Part shown: in pieces, positions 15,201-22,386 of the stretch
Numbering within the stretch: the first letter of the stretch is position 1
Layout of the letters: every line of letters starts with the position of its first letter
IMG/VR virus record: IMGVR_UViG_3300035232_001497
Coordinates: 1-27,409 of that record
Source: a virus
DNA length: 27,409 nt
Reading direction: 5' to 3' (one strand)
Notes under the pieces: generated by a model
What the model saw: the letters and a program-made list of their open reading frames with translations, nothing else
Databases searched by the model: none
What the model was told of the DNA's origin: nothing
Position numbers and translations under genes: made by a program

Positions 15201-17763
15201 GACCTACAACTAAACCAGGAGGCTCATCCCCAGGGCCTGATGGTTTCTTGGTCTCACTTAAATCATAATCAAATGTTGAGTCGGTATAAATAGTAGACAG
15301 ATCATCTGTTTGATCAAATTTACCAGAGTCATACTCTAACCCAACTAAAGAATATGTGCCGTCTCCATTGTCTGACTTAGATAATAATTGAAAATCTTTA
15401 TGCTTAAACTCTTTTGTTTCTCCAGCTTTAGATTCTCCATGAAGTAGAAAAATAGCACCTTCTCTTATTTTTTGGGTTCCTGTGCATCTATCAGCCCCGT
15501 TTCTGATGTTTTTTAAAACTCCACTCTGAAGAGTATAATCATTAAAAGTTTTGTATTTCGCTAAATTGCTGATAAAAGAATCTTGATTAACAAGAGGGTT
15601 TTTTAAAAGCAAATCTTCATCTTCGTCGGTCAATATCTTTGTTCCAGAAACTGTGTTTTCAAAATAGTTATTGAGCGTTGTGTTGTTGGATACATTAGAA
15701 TTAATAGGTGTTTTCGCCCAAGATCTGTCTCCATTATCTTGCCCTCCTATTTGATGCCCATTCCTGTGTATAAATTCTTTGTATTGATCATTGTCTGTAT
15801 TGAAATCTTCGCCAGGTATCAGAAAACTCATACTGGTATAATTATAGTTCCCAGTATCTATTTGTTGATCTAATAAAATAAAATTTTTACTTACATTGTT
15901 TTTTGACCCTTGTACGAATTTTACTTTACCACCTACTCTAAAACCGCTTCTATTTTCATCATACACCGAAAAAACTTCTCCTGGTTCTATGTATTCCGCC
16001 TGTCTGTCGGTCACAAAGTTGACTGTTTCTTCTTCTAAGTTTGATGTTAGTAAAATCCATCTCCCTAACCTTAAAGCTTGGTCTCTAGACGTACACCCTA
16101 TAGCACTGGTTTCTTTTAGAAGTATCCCATATCTTATAATTCCTTCTGGATCTTCTATATATTCGTATTTCGGCAAAAACGAATCATCTTTATCCTTATA
16201 AGCAACTTTTACAGCTGTAAATTTTGTGTGGTTCGGAGTTCCGCTATATCTAAATGAACCGTCTGCTACATTTTCATTAGTGAAATTTAAAACAGATTCT
16301 TTTAAACTATTTATAGATACAAAAATTTCTAAATTATTAAAATAAGTCATCCCCCTGAATATGGAAGATATTTCATTTATTGTTTGATATGCATCAGCTG
16401 CATTTTGTAATAGTATGTTACAAGAGAACCTTCTTTCTTTTACAAAATCAACCCCGCTACTGTCGGACATTGAAGTGCTTACTAATTCATCGCAATATTT
16501 TGCTATTTTAAACAATTCCCATTTATCTATATTTACATCTTTTATGTATTCACCCAACCCATACCTATCATTAGTAATTAAATCATAAAGTATCCATGCA
16601 GGATTATCTGTCCATTCTAGCTCCGCTTTAAAGTTGCCGTCCCATATTCCCTCGTGCCTTTCTGCGCTGGTATGCTTACTGCCTTTAGGTCCGTAAGTAG
16701 AGTGGTAAGCTCTTTTTCTTGTAGGACCATCTTCCCCTATTTCTTTTTCTATATAGTTACTGGGGACCTTTACTTTTTTTAATTTTAAATGAAATGATCT
16801 TTGAGGTGGACTGCCAAAAGATTCTGCACTCACTTCTGAGGCGATTAATGCTGATGAAGGGTATTTAAAATTTTGATCTATTATTTCAGTTACAGACTCT
16901 AATGCTCCAGCAAATTTTGATTTAAATGAAGTCGATGCTTGAGTTATGTTTCTTATATAAACTTGTCTAGGTCTATTTTTCTTAAGATCTTTAACATCTT
17001 TTAGTTTTAAAAAAACATCTTCCCTGTAATTTGATAAAGCTAAACCTTCTACATCTACAAATAAATTGTGTTCATTTACTCCATCGTCTATGATTGCCCC
17101 TGTTGTGCCAGCAGGAAGGCTCCTATGCACATATCCAGTTATATCTCCCCATATATGGAAAGCTCCTTTATTTGGTTTTTGCTCTCCTTCGGAATCAATA
17201 CTGTAACATTGACTTATACCTAAAGTAACACCAAGCCAATCTACATCCTGGTCTATAACTGAATGAGTGCCTTGAGATAAAAGCTTTAAAGCTTGTCCGT
17301 TCGGTTGTCTTTCAACAATAGTTTGATTGTCTAAATTTACATTTTTAGGTATCGTTTGAGATGCATAAGAAAAATCCTGTAGCCAATAAAAATTATCTAC
17401 TTGAGTGGAGCCGCAGCCACACCCTTGTCCCGTAAAAAATGGTTGCTGGTGTGCATCGCCTTTTTTATATGCCAACTGTATGTTTCTGAAATTATACTGA
17501 CCAAACGGATCAAAATCATTAGTTTGTTTTATCGGCACTTCGTTCAGGTATACTGCTTCGAGTATATTTTGCCCTGAAACTAGTTTTCCAGTTTGGTTGC
17601 AAAACCCCTCGATTGGACCTTCGCATATAAGGTCTAATGCTTTTAAGAAAGAAGTGGATTGCAACTTTTCTCTATCTTCTGCTGATGGATTAAACTGACC
17701 AGTGATTGTTCTAAAAAACAATCTTGGTTCAGTGTTAGATGCATTAGCGTCAATAGTAGCCAT
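9298..17763 (-). CDS. J: Giant J-like tail hub / host-specificity protein
   Basis: With 2821 residues this is about 2.5 times the length of lambda J (1132). The N-terminal part has J-family hallmarks: LDLICEGPIEGF at about residue 45, NPAWILYDLITNDRYGLGEY at about 383-403, and a hub region continuing to about 640. In the family this part caps the tail tube and forms the tip. A proline-rich linker is at about 845-860. From about 1078 to 1900, fibronectin-III-like domains recur (near 1078, 1336, 1584 and 1816), apparently alternating with a second beta domain. From about 2000 on are fibre-like beta repeats with GDMSIG and FYVSRYGDL motifs, in at least two copies. A CGCGS cluster lies near residue 114. 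The ATG is 3 bp after the stop of the I-like gene without a clear Shine-Dalgarno sequence, suggesting translational coupling. It probably contacts the receptor with its distal part. Confidence 0.92.
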   Translation of the reverse strand: MATIDANASNTEPRLFFRTITGQFNPSAEDREKLQSTSFLKALDLICEGPIEGFCNQTGKLVSGQNILEAVYLNEVPIKQTNDFDPFGQYNFRNIQLAYKKGDAHQQPFFTGQGCGCGSTQVDNFYWLQDFSYASQTIPKNVNLDNQTIVERQPNGQALKLLSQGTHSVIDQDVDWLGVTLGISQCYSIDSEGEQKPNKGAFHIWGDITGYVHRSLPAGTTGAIIDDGVNEHNLFVDVEGLALSNYREDVFLKLKDVKDLKKNRPRQVYIRNITQASTSFKSKFAGALESVTEIIDQNFKYPSSALIASEVSAESFGSPPQRSFHLKLKKVKVPSNYIEKEIGEDGPTRKRAYHSTYGPKGSKHTSAERHEGIWDGNFKAELEWTDNPAWILYDLITNDRYGLGEYIKDVNIDKWELFKIAKYCDELVSTSMSDSSGVDFVKERRFSCNILLQNAADAYQTINEISSIFRGMTYFNNLEIFVSINSLKESVLNFTNENVADGSFRYSGTPNHTKFTAVKVAYKDKDDSFLPKYEYIEDPEGIIRYGILLKETSAIGCTSRDQALRLGRWILLTSNLEEETVNFVTDRQAEYIEPGEVFSVYDENRSGFRVGGKVKFVQGSKNNVSKNFILLDQQIDTGNYNYTSMSFLIPGEDFNTDNDQYKEFIHRNGHQIGGQDNGDRSWAKTPINSNVSNNTTLNNYFENTVSGTKILTDEDEDLLLKNPLVNQDSFISNLAKYKTFNDYTLQSGVLKNIRNGADRCTGTQKIREGAIFLLHGESKAGETKEFKHKDFQLLSKSDNGDGTYSLVGLEYDSGKFDQTDDLSTIYTDSTFDYDLSETKKPSGPGDEPPGLVVGPPGPPQIINYGYPKENTVDLIVRTSGVINSQGESISKAFYYFHNTMENAKYYQNGLSVGDRYQIRVQQITEEYYGSILGTVQNAKNVLQQGQYIVSGVQDCGDYNVIYDNANPDLNKRFTPSGKALVAGTQNVQLSIPNYNEAKFNPFLQIERPRNKNEFDDLKVEGCTVFAKKYDDVLTGNVLSGEFELPDPDAYYELRWSEANSLGESPEKIMVFKGSKDKIPPAVPTEFKLSINNIFPNVLNFNWKHQAEVDSDLAGFRIYTGHVGGSNSDMEFTDFSAEKNQNNTYNDPIPGSSFGEIMGPNSRYYTYEANTKDGTIKNDAGDQISFGETGAFHLRAFDFSQNLSDPVNSNALTLFGFANAPDLILSGEIREEGVGTDTYGAYPILHAFYSGNFHNFDAFKKYLLKIHDQTNGFGVPQRFSITKDEIKTAPSIYNAGASGHFEIRTVLPESEYFGQLVAVTNDDRESPEGTDTAIIGKDDFPPAKLKNFLVRKQWSNFKFSWDKPEDYDIARVLLFTGSGYQNFGINKATENTVTKLEQPANQAPVFEMFGAVDPMDSPIYRIDKFRDLGKESWEKTKFPFHAVPVDTSNNTGIYSDFTYKYINLAGPEVHTSGSLAEDGRSMIHVFYSGIAQNDESFKSYETEYQDTSQFEIQNFNHPVKASYDTSAQGLGSGHFAFEAVGSHFYDVKVRALFDSFESNYSKDTILTNYLYGITSQDVYAPPDEIPPGPCTWIASQKNGSNIFLSWNNPQDKDLSHINLYTGYQNFTGAEYGTKIHQKSLAISDLIPLKDFAKNANSDLYFWLRAVDTSNNTGDFSAGNAQFDVLPHNSGQRASIGVPEPLHRKHIIVNSGINLDEDGDGAATAFIEYQITGVLDYQQSYYKVDLARKPMYNPLVATQTSEIEHGPLTNSMTGSGVFNGLLCNKEYYLRARVHEHDGRHSEYSDAWQNPIKTPRDNTLPTEMENFHITSGPKQVFLEWDWSNGISRDISHIYVYRTGIPTGRLNEESSKEKYCWKMSDISGYFKDNPDEYYYKLSASTSYTDNEIVTGMLSGQGVDIDPGTVRHEPYYFYFLQPEDRSQNRSKNFVSGVARDSHNFYYTNKAKTEVSNYVNSLYGNVPHNQGYVTGGGVSADYISNVYAGNILTDRITATDFILAHPSGRVLSDNIHARGSNDHNYDYINGSGIYMDHKMFRIGDPDPGGFGLFWTGEKHGLLGNYKKPRFNKDGDGFHSIDINPNTLEIRGNMTAGSIRIGNSDEAALDVDNQGNLTIGDQRKNITGFFDGTLGYSGLLRDDFGQSDPPSNIPPIGFNAGKALVQLNLDQYTAAQLSELVGGGMFLETHWMRGDNYRGIENRQIESIQLTPYGNYNAGFGVARLGIPFAVNMGFDFSTKFGNNYNLYGAVTTGTEQIETSTLSPYYNTPKYRDWFRVHNAKFKVLNDGTLFAADAQIMGTIKAAALEVGQTIVLGDQFNTNNTIMQSYGFQTALPCDDPAVDARGWSIRGDGSAYFKSIDIRSGVISGSLGLAVGKCNEPNHFRVNGKGDMSIGPYLVADQNNFYVSRYGDLKARNATISGDLAVTGTIDVGEGIRLCTDITRDAFGNVTNVDKTKGIFIDSDSIRSSNFTNTSFNFPTDFVSRGNGGFQIRNDGRSVFHDVFVTGGFLSGVAIIAGKGDSTDPFFKVFNNGEMSIGSFDSPSSAPQAGHPFYVSRKGDLHAQNAYIKGTITGQYGKIGSLYLNPNFLSTYDADTNSIRTSNTHQAGRTGLYLGKNGEFSIANKAGLVLSWNGSNKYITATGIASSDTQNAVFTRALDSNGRGKGFYLQGDGGGSWISNFDTDPYSASGIAADVQTSINGDIKNPVKNELYYVLNNSEIGYNIHGIYMETDIGTCQCQWYKNKAANSVAGAPMNATVAGKHQSFIGLGTNNINPNGADNYLVVKPTAVNSSTTSLRFRIDLQRDNSFKDKH

Positions 17764-17766
17764 AAT

Positions 17767-18471
17767 TTATATTTCTGAATATTGATCGATGCTTATTGCA
17801 CCAACTGTATTGCCGCTTTCATCAACAGTTTGACCCGCAACACTATCAAATGCATTCAACCTGCAATTCATTATCGATGAAGATATTACATGACTCCCTA
17901 CCCTTAATCTTCCATAACCCAAAGGTACTGGGGCTCCTTGAATTGTATTATTAAGAGGTCTTGAAAATATATAAGAACTGGTGTTTTTTGCTGATGGCCC
18001 TTGTGGTTCCGTAGGAGGCGGTGGGGGGTCCTCCATCAATCCCCCTATAGCTCCTTGAAGAAAAACAGCAGCACCAATTTCAAAAAGCACGTCTCCAGTC
18101 CAGGATATCAGATTACCGTACCATGTATCACCCATTGATTCCCCCCAAGCGCTTAACCCTGCACCCACACCCATACCCGCTGCGCCGTACATCATGTAGT
18201 CTCCGTTTTGGTCTTTTCCTTTTATTCTGGGAAAAAAATGCAAATCTTTTTTATTTTGAATGTTAACTCCCATTTCTTCGGAGCACATAACTGGAACTTT
18301 ATCTATATAAACCCTGTATTTTATATTTTGATTTTCTTTATCTGCAATGTATTTGAAAAAACCATTAGTGTTCGCGTCTATTGCCCTCAAGGCTTCGTTT
18401 GGAGTTTTTATATTTAAACTCCACTCCTTGCCAAACTTCTCTCCTAACTTGCCATGCAAAAAAACATTCAT
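17767..18471 (-). CDS. I: Lambda I-like tail tip assembly protein
   Basis: This 234-residue protein has the layout of lambda gpI. An N-terminal ubiquitin-like beta-grasp domain (residues 1-85, starting MNVFLHGKLGEKFG) is followed by a glycine/alanine-rich, partly hydrophobic segment (about 93-145), a proline run (DPPPPPTEPQGP) and a C-terminal domain. The latter has the family signature NNTIQGAPVPLGYGRLRVGS. gpI-type proteins act in tail-tip assembly together with K, L and J. The gene sits between K-like and J-like genes as in lambda. Its start is firmly placed by a strong ribosome-binding site. Confidence 0.88.
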   Translation of the reverse strand: MNVFLHGKLGEKFGKEWSLNIKTPNEALRAIDANTNGFFKYIADKENQNIKYRVYIDKVPVMCSEEMGVNIQNKKDLHFFPRIKGKDQNGDYMMYGAAGMGVGAGLSAWGESMGDTWYGNLISWTGDVLFEIGAAVFLQGAIGGLMEDPPPPPTEPQGPSAKNTSSYIFSRPLNNTIQGAPVPLGYGRLRVGSHVISSSIMNCRLNAFDSVAGQTVDESGNTVGAISIDQYSEI

Positions 18472-18484
18472 ATCCTTATTCCTT
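18472..18484 (-). promoter_or_regulatory. Double Shine-Dalgarno site of the I-like gene
   Basis: On the coding strand AAGGAATAAGGAT directly precedes the ATG. The first AAGGA is 8 nt from the start codon, close to the usual optimum. The second is only 1 nt away and probably not used. This is the strongest ribosome-binding site seen on the minus strand. Confidence 0.75.
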
Positions 18485-18492
18485 AATATAAT

Positions 18493-18879
18493 TTACACTA
18501 CAACAGCCTTTTCTTTTTGAAAAAAAGAATTAATTTTGTTATGTCTTTTTTTTGACGGGTTGTAAAAGTTTATATTATTTGTTTTTAAACTGTAAACTAT
18601 CATAGGTATATCCAGCTCGTCAGAGATGCCTAAATCTTCTTTTGAGAAAGTCTCGTCCCCCAAAACATGAGAATGAAAAATAGATATTATTTCGTAATTC
18701 TTGAAAGCGAATAGATATTCTTTATTTGATATTTCAAAATTAGTTTCTTGATTATCGGAAACATTTTCACATTCTACTGTTAAATATTTTTTATTTTTTT
18801 TTAAAATAAAACCGCAAGCTTCAAAAGGTTTCTTTCTTTCAGATATCAGCTTTATTTGATCGATATTTTTTTTTGTCAT
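18493..18879 (-). CDS. K-like JAMM (JAB/MPN) metalloprotease domain protein
   Basis: This is a 128-residue single-domain protein with a complete JAMM zinc-protease motif: Glu20 (FEACGF), His69-x-His71, Ser79 and Asp82 in the order H-x-H-x7-S-x2-D. In lambda gpK this domain is followed by an NlpC/P60 peptidoglycan hydrolase domain. Here the protein ends soon after the JAMM domain, so the hydrolase half is absent. The start codon overlaps the L-like stop (TAATG), implying coupled translation. The next gene encodes an I-like protein with a ubiquitin-like domain, a pairing known from tail modules. A role in tail-tip maturation is inferred; the substrate is unknown. Confidence 0.87.
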   Translation of the reverse strand: MTKKNIDQIKLISERKKPFEACGFILKKNKKYLTVECENVSDNQETNFEISNKEYLFAFKNYEIISIFHSHVLGDETFSKEDLGISDELDIPMIVYSLKTNNINFYNPSKKRHNKINSFFQKEKAVVV

Positions 18880-19790
18880 TAAAAAATTCTACTACCTGGG
18901 AAACCTCCAAAAGGAATACCTTCCCCCCAGGAGGTTGGAAACCTTAATTTACACCCAGTTAAAGTTTTTGAGCAAGCATCTGTTACCCACTTTTTAGTAT
19001 TGACCGAGGGTTTTGTTTCTGTAGTTGACGCGTGATCCTCTGTGCATATATATACAACATTCCTAGTGCCATTGCCCTCTTGTGTAACTAGATAGACCAC
19101 ATCTTGCTTAACATAGTTTTGACCTTCTTGCCATTTTCCTTGTGGTGTTAAGGAAGTTTTATCAAATTTAACATTATTGTAATCCGCACAAGGGTTGCCG
19201 TTATAACCACAATTTTTTCCCCTATATTTCCATGTGCAATAGTTGTTTATAATTTGCCTTCTTGGCAAGGTTGCACCTTCTAAATCTAAAGCATTTGACA
19301 GTTCAAATTCAACAAAATATTTATTCTCTTCAATTTTTTGATTTATATACCAAATATCAGGTCTTAATGTAGAAGTTGGATCTGGATTAACTCCAGCCTG
19401 AGACCAATAATCCCTTTCGTTATCGTAGTCTAGGAAATTTTCTTTATCAAGAAATCTTAAGAAAGTTCTTTTTCTTACCACTTTAGCTTTAAGCATATCA
19501 TCTTTTCCTATTATGTATCTAGATAAAAACCCCGAAAAATTTATTATTTTTATCTTTGGCCTCTGAAGTCCTCCGTCAGACCTAGTACTGAAATCGGAAC
19601 CTTCGTGCGGTATATAAAAATACTCTTTACTATCAAAGAATAAGGAATAGAACATATTATTAACTCCTCCATGAAACCTTATAACTTCATCAGTATTTGC
19701 TATTTGAGATATTTCCCAAAAAGTAACCATTAAACTTTTACTATTTGCAAAAATTTCTTGATTTATGCTTTGTGTTTTTTTGAAAGACAT
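18879..19790 (-). CDS. L: Lambda L-like iron-sulphur tail tip protein with inserted module
   Basis: This 303-residue protein matches the gpL family. The C-terminal part has four cysteines in the gpL spacing: Cys185-x8-Cys194 (CTWKYRGKNC) and Cys273-x6-Cys280 (CSKTLTGC). It ends IPFGGFPGSRIF. gpL-type proteins are known to bind an iron-sulphur cluster through these residues. About 70 residues separate the two pairs (a further Cys is at 201). This section contains GKWQEGQNYVKQDVVYLV, an aromatic-rich stretch with YICTEDH, and a closing KKWV. It looks like a small carbohydrate-binding module of the CBM5/12 (chitin-binding type 3) kind. The start lies 36 bp after the previous gene with no clear Shine-Dalgarno sequence; ATTTATTATAA lies just upstream. 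Confidence 0.87.
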   Translation of the reverse strand: MSFKKTQSINQEIFANSKSLMVTFWEISQIANTDEVIRFHGGVNNMFYSLFFDSKEYFYIPHEGSDFSTRSDGGLQRPKIKIINFSGFLSRYIIGKDDMLKAKVVRKRTFLRFLDKENFLDYDNERDYWSQAGVNPDPTSTLRPDIWYINQKIEENKYFVEFELSNALDLEGATLPRRQIINNYCTWKYRGKNCGYNGNPCADYNNVKFDKTSLTPQGKWQEGQNYVKQDVVYLVTQEGNGTRNVVYICTEDHASTTETKPSVNTKKWVTDACSKTLTGCKLRFPTSWGEGIPFGGFPGSRIF

Positions 19791-19826
19791 GCTTTGTTAT
19801 AATAAATTGTTATTAGTTATTTTCGA

Positions 19827-20798
19827 TTAATATCCCCAATTATATCTTCTTCTGATATAATCTTCTTCTATTCTTACTGTTAAGTCGTTTGAGTTTTTAT
19901 ATAAATACGTATGCTCAATATTAACACAGAAAAAGTTTAATGTTTTTTCTTCTGGTTTTTTTAGGGTGAATGTGAATGTTTCATGCCCTTGTTTTGAAAA
20001 AAAGAATGATAATAGTTTTAATAATATTTCATCAGTAATTCCGTTGTAGCTTAATTCTAAATTTGTTACCGACCTATTTACTCCACCCTTATCGTCAAAA
20101 GCTCTTGAACTTGCAAAATTAAACCTTGTTAAATGAAGGGGCTCGTCCCTCGTTATGGCATAAGAAGGCTCTATGTCTAAATGATATTTAGAAGAGTATT
20201 CATCTATTATATCTTTTTTGTGTTGCGGCATACTGTTTATTTTTAATAAATTTTTAACAGAAAACTGTGAATAATCTTGATTTATAAAATTTAAACTAAT
20301 GTTATTATGATCTATGTATTGATGCTCTATATCTATGTTATTACAAGAAAATTCTTGAGAAAAATACGGCTCAATAGAATATAAAGATTTGTATGAATTT
20401 TGTTGGGAAAGTCCTGCATTAGCAGTTGGTTGAAATATAAATTTTTGCCCACCTTCTTTAGATTTTATATAATTTATAATATTTTCTGATTCTAAATCCC
20501 CCCTGCTTGAGAAATTCAAATTAAGACTAATAGCTATCCTATTTAAGACGCCGCCTTGATTTGAGTTTGTGTAATTATCTCCGAACTCCTGCATGTTAGA
20601 ATAAAAACCAACAGATACCGAAGAGCCATACGAAGGTATGAAATTAAAAGGATCTTCGTATTCAAAATTTTTCAACACATTATCGACCTTAGAGCCCGTA
20701 ACGAATTCTTTATATGTATTATAATTTGCAGGGCTAGCGTTTGTGGGTTCGCTATAAAAATCTTTTTCTAGATTCCAAAATTTACCGCTATTAAACAT
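19827..20798 (-). CDS. M-like minor tail protein with probable tandem domain
   Basis: The frame is open back to 20888, but the likely start is the internal ATG at 20798, giving 323 residues. Its A overlaps the TAA of the preceding gene (TAATG) and GGAG lies 11 nt upstream; the longer start would overlap that gene by 91 bp. The C-terminal part (VTNLELSYNGITDEILLKLL, then an FFSKQGHETFTF strand and NFFCVNIEHTYLY) has the pattern of M-type minor tail proteins. An earlier section repeats it (RIAISLNLNFSSRGDLESEN, KEGGQKFIF, EFSCNNIDIEHQYI), so the protein seems to be two M-like domains in a row. M-type proteins act at the tip between tape measure and hub. The position just before the L-like gene agrees with lambda. 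Confidence 0.75.
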   Translation of the reverse strand: MFNSGKFWNLEKDFYSEPTNASPANYNTYKEFVTGSKVDNVLKNFEYEDPFNFIPSYGSSVSVGFYSNMQEFGDNYTNSNQGGVLNRIAISLNLNFSSRGDLESENIINYIKSKEGGQKFIFQPTANAGLSQQNSYKSLYSIEPYFSQEFSCNNIDIEHQYIDHNNISLNFINQDYSQFSVKNLLKINSMPQHKKDIIDEYSSKYHLDIEPSYAITRDEPLHLTRFNFASSRAFDDKGGVNRSVTNLELSYNGITDEILLKLLSFFFSKQGHETFTFTLKKPEEKTLNFFCVNIEHTYLYKNSNDLTVRIEEDYIRRRYNWGY

Positions 20799-21559
20799 TA
20801 TCTTAAGCTCTCCATAACTTCCACCGACCCAGCTAGTAAACCATTTGATGAGATAGATAAATTTTGAGAATTTATTATTCCTTTGCACTTTAAGGTTTGA
20901 CCTCTTGCTGCATAATCTATATTTCTTGGTGATACTGTTATTTCACCGAAATCTCTACCTGAAAAATTTATAACAGAACCAATGTTTTCTCCTCCTACGG
21001 ACATCTTTCTTCTCACGGTTCCATATCTCACATCTTCAGGAAACTCTGAACCTATTACATAATTAGGTGTTCTTTCGCACTCAACATCATAGTTTATTGT
21101 TTGAGGGAAATCTATTCCAATACTATTTTGGTTGAAGTTTAATAATTCTGTATAAGCTCCATTAGGCAGCCCAGTAGATGCTCCCCCAAACGATCCAGTC
21201 TGTGTTAACCCCCTGTACCCGCTATATATAGAAAAGCTAGCGTTAAACTCAACAGGTTTATAGGCTTCTATTTTTATGGAATAATTGGATAGATATGCTC
21301 CAGAAAATTCTATACCACAAAACCTGCCAGAGCACGAAAAATCTCCAGTTAGATTTCCTATAAAATCTTCTTTTCCTGTTATGTAATAATTAAAATCAAC
21401 AGAAGCTGAAAGTGGAGATGATGCGGCATAATACCTCAACTCTCCACCGTAAACTCTTTCTTCCGTTGAATTAGATGAAGCCGAAAGCCTAGCGCTTTTT
21501 GCAAATATTTTTTGTTGATTGATTTCAACTTCACATTCTTGATGTCTTATGTATTTCAT
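20798..21559 (-). CDS. Two-lobed minor tail protein (253 residues)
   Basis: The start codon overlaps the stop of the preceding gene by four bases (ATGA), and the end overlaps the M-like gene, so this is the middle of a coupled set. The protein is beta-rich without membrane segments or catalytic motifs. It has a first lobe (VEINQQKIFAKSARLSAS, then LSASVDFNYYITGKEDFIG and SGAYLSNYSIKIEAY) and a second lobe (TINYDVECERTPNYVIGSEF and following strands). Both mirror the 276-residue neighbour upstream. It probably forms part of the tail-tip ring structure between the tape-measure and M/L proteins. No family name can be assigned by eye. Confidence 0.68.
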   Translation of the reverse strand: MKYIRHQECEVEINQQKIFAKSARLSASSNSTEERVYGGELRYYAASSPLSASVDFNYYITGKEDFIGNLTGDFSCSGRFCGIEFSGAYLSNYSIKIEAYKPVEFNASFSIYSGYRGLTQTGSFGGASTGLPNGAYTELLNFNQNSIGIDFPQTINYDVECERTPNYVIGSEFPEDVRYGTVRRKMSVGGENIGSVINFSGRDFGEITVSPRNIDYAARGQTLKCKGIINSQNLSISSNGLLAGSVEVMESLR

Positions 21560-22386
21560 CTGTATATTATACTTGGCTTATGTCTTGAAACTGTAGAGTA
21601 ATTTAACTTTACCTTAGTATTGTTATCTGCATCTGTTGAAAATTGTTCTGATAAAAGGTGAGCATCATTGAAATTGTATTCTATTTGTCGGTCTTGGCTA
21701 CATTGATCCCTTAAAATAACTTTAATATCTTCGAAATGTATTCCTGTCTTCATGTAATCATATACGGATCTAGTTTGATAATCATCAACCTCTATTTCTA
21801 TAGAAAAATTTTGTCTAATAGGAGTTCCTAGAACTACCTCACACGGAAAAATAGACCCTATTTTATAAACAGGACTATGATCTAAGTTCATAGAAAAAGA
21901 AAAACTTAAAACCCTATTAGTTTCTCTGCCATCAAAATCAATACTTATTCCACTGCTTGTTGGGGTAAAAAGCTCTCTTTGATTGACTGGGTTTTTTTGT
22001 TTAACAACAAATGGTCCGACCTCTCCATATGCAGATATTGATACTGTTGACTGGGGTAAACTATCTACAGAAAACGAACATTCATAAGAGTTTATATATC
22101 CGCTTTGAAAATTTATTTCTTGAGAATTAAATTCGACCCCTCCGTCAAAACCTTCTTCCATTAAAAGAAGTTCTGTTATAGGTTCATCGCTAGACATCAT
22201 AACTCTCTGGAAGGAGAAATTACCTACTCCAGGAGCATTCTGTATTAAGTCAGCTGGGCCTACATATCCTAAAAAATTATTTTCTTCTGCTGGTATTGAG
22301 TAACTGGCATCCAAAGAAGAGACTCCTGACATTTGCAGACCATTTATGTAAAAAGATTGTTCTGCATTATGAACAAATCCCTTCAT
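21556..22386 (-). CDS. Two-lobed minor tail protein (276 residues)
   Basis: The ATG follows the tape-measure stop codon directly, with GAGG 3 nt before it in the end of that gene. The protein is all-beta in character. Lobe one runs from FYINGLQMSGVSSLDASYSI through SGYINSYECSFSVDSLPQ to about residue 128. Lobe two begins with VLSFSFSMNLDHSPVYKIGS and continues through IRQNFSIEIEVDDY. The two lobes share the order strand, turn with Tyr/Gly/Pro, strand, which suggests an internal duplication of a tail-tube-like fold. Location immediately after the tape measure fits a distal tail or tip protein. Related proteins in this window are the 253- and 399-residue products. Confidence 0.68.
   Translation of the reverse strand: MKGFVHNAEQSFYINGLQMSGVSSLDASYSIPAEENNFLGYVGPADLIQNAPGVGNFSFQRVMMSSDEPITELLLMEEGFDGGVEFNSQEINFQSGYINSYECSFSVDSLPQSTVSISAYGEVGPFVVKQKNPVNQRELFTPTSSGISIDFDGRETNRVLSFSFSMNLDHSPVYKIGSIFPCEVVLGTPIRQNFSIEIEVDDYQTRSVYDYMKTGIHFEDIKVILRDQCSQDRQIEYNFNDAHLLSEQFSTDADNNTKVKLNYSTVSRHKPSIIYR

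Noticed and set aside
20799-20888. N-terminal extension of the M-like protein
   Set aside because: It would overlap the previous gene by 91 bp, while an ATG overlapping that gene's stop (TAATG) gives the usual coupled junction.
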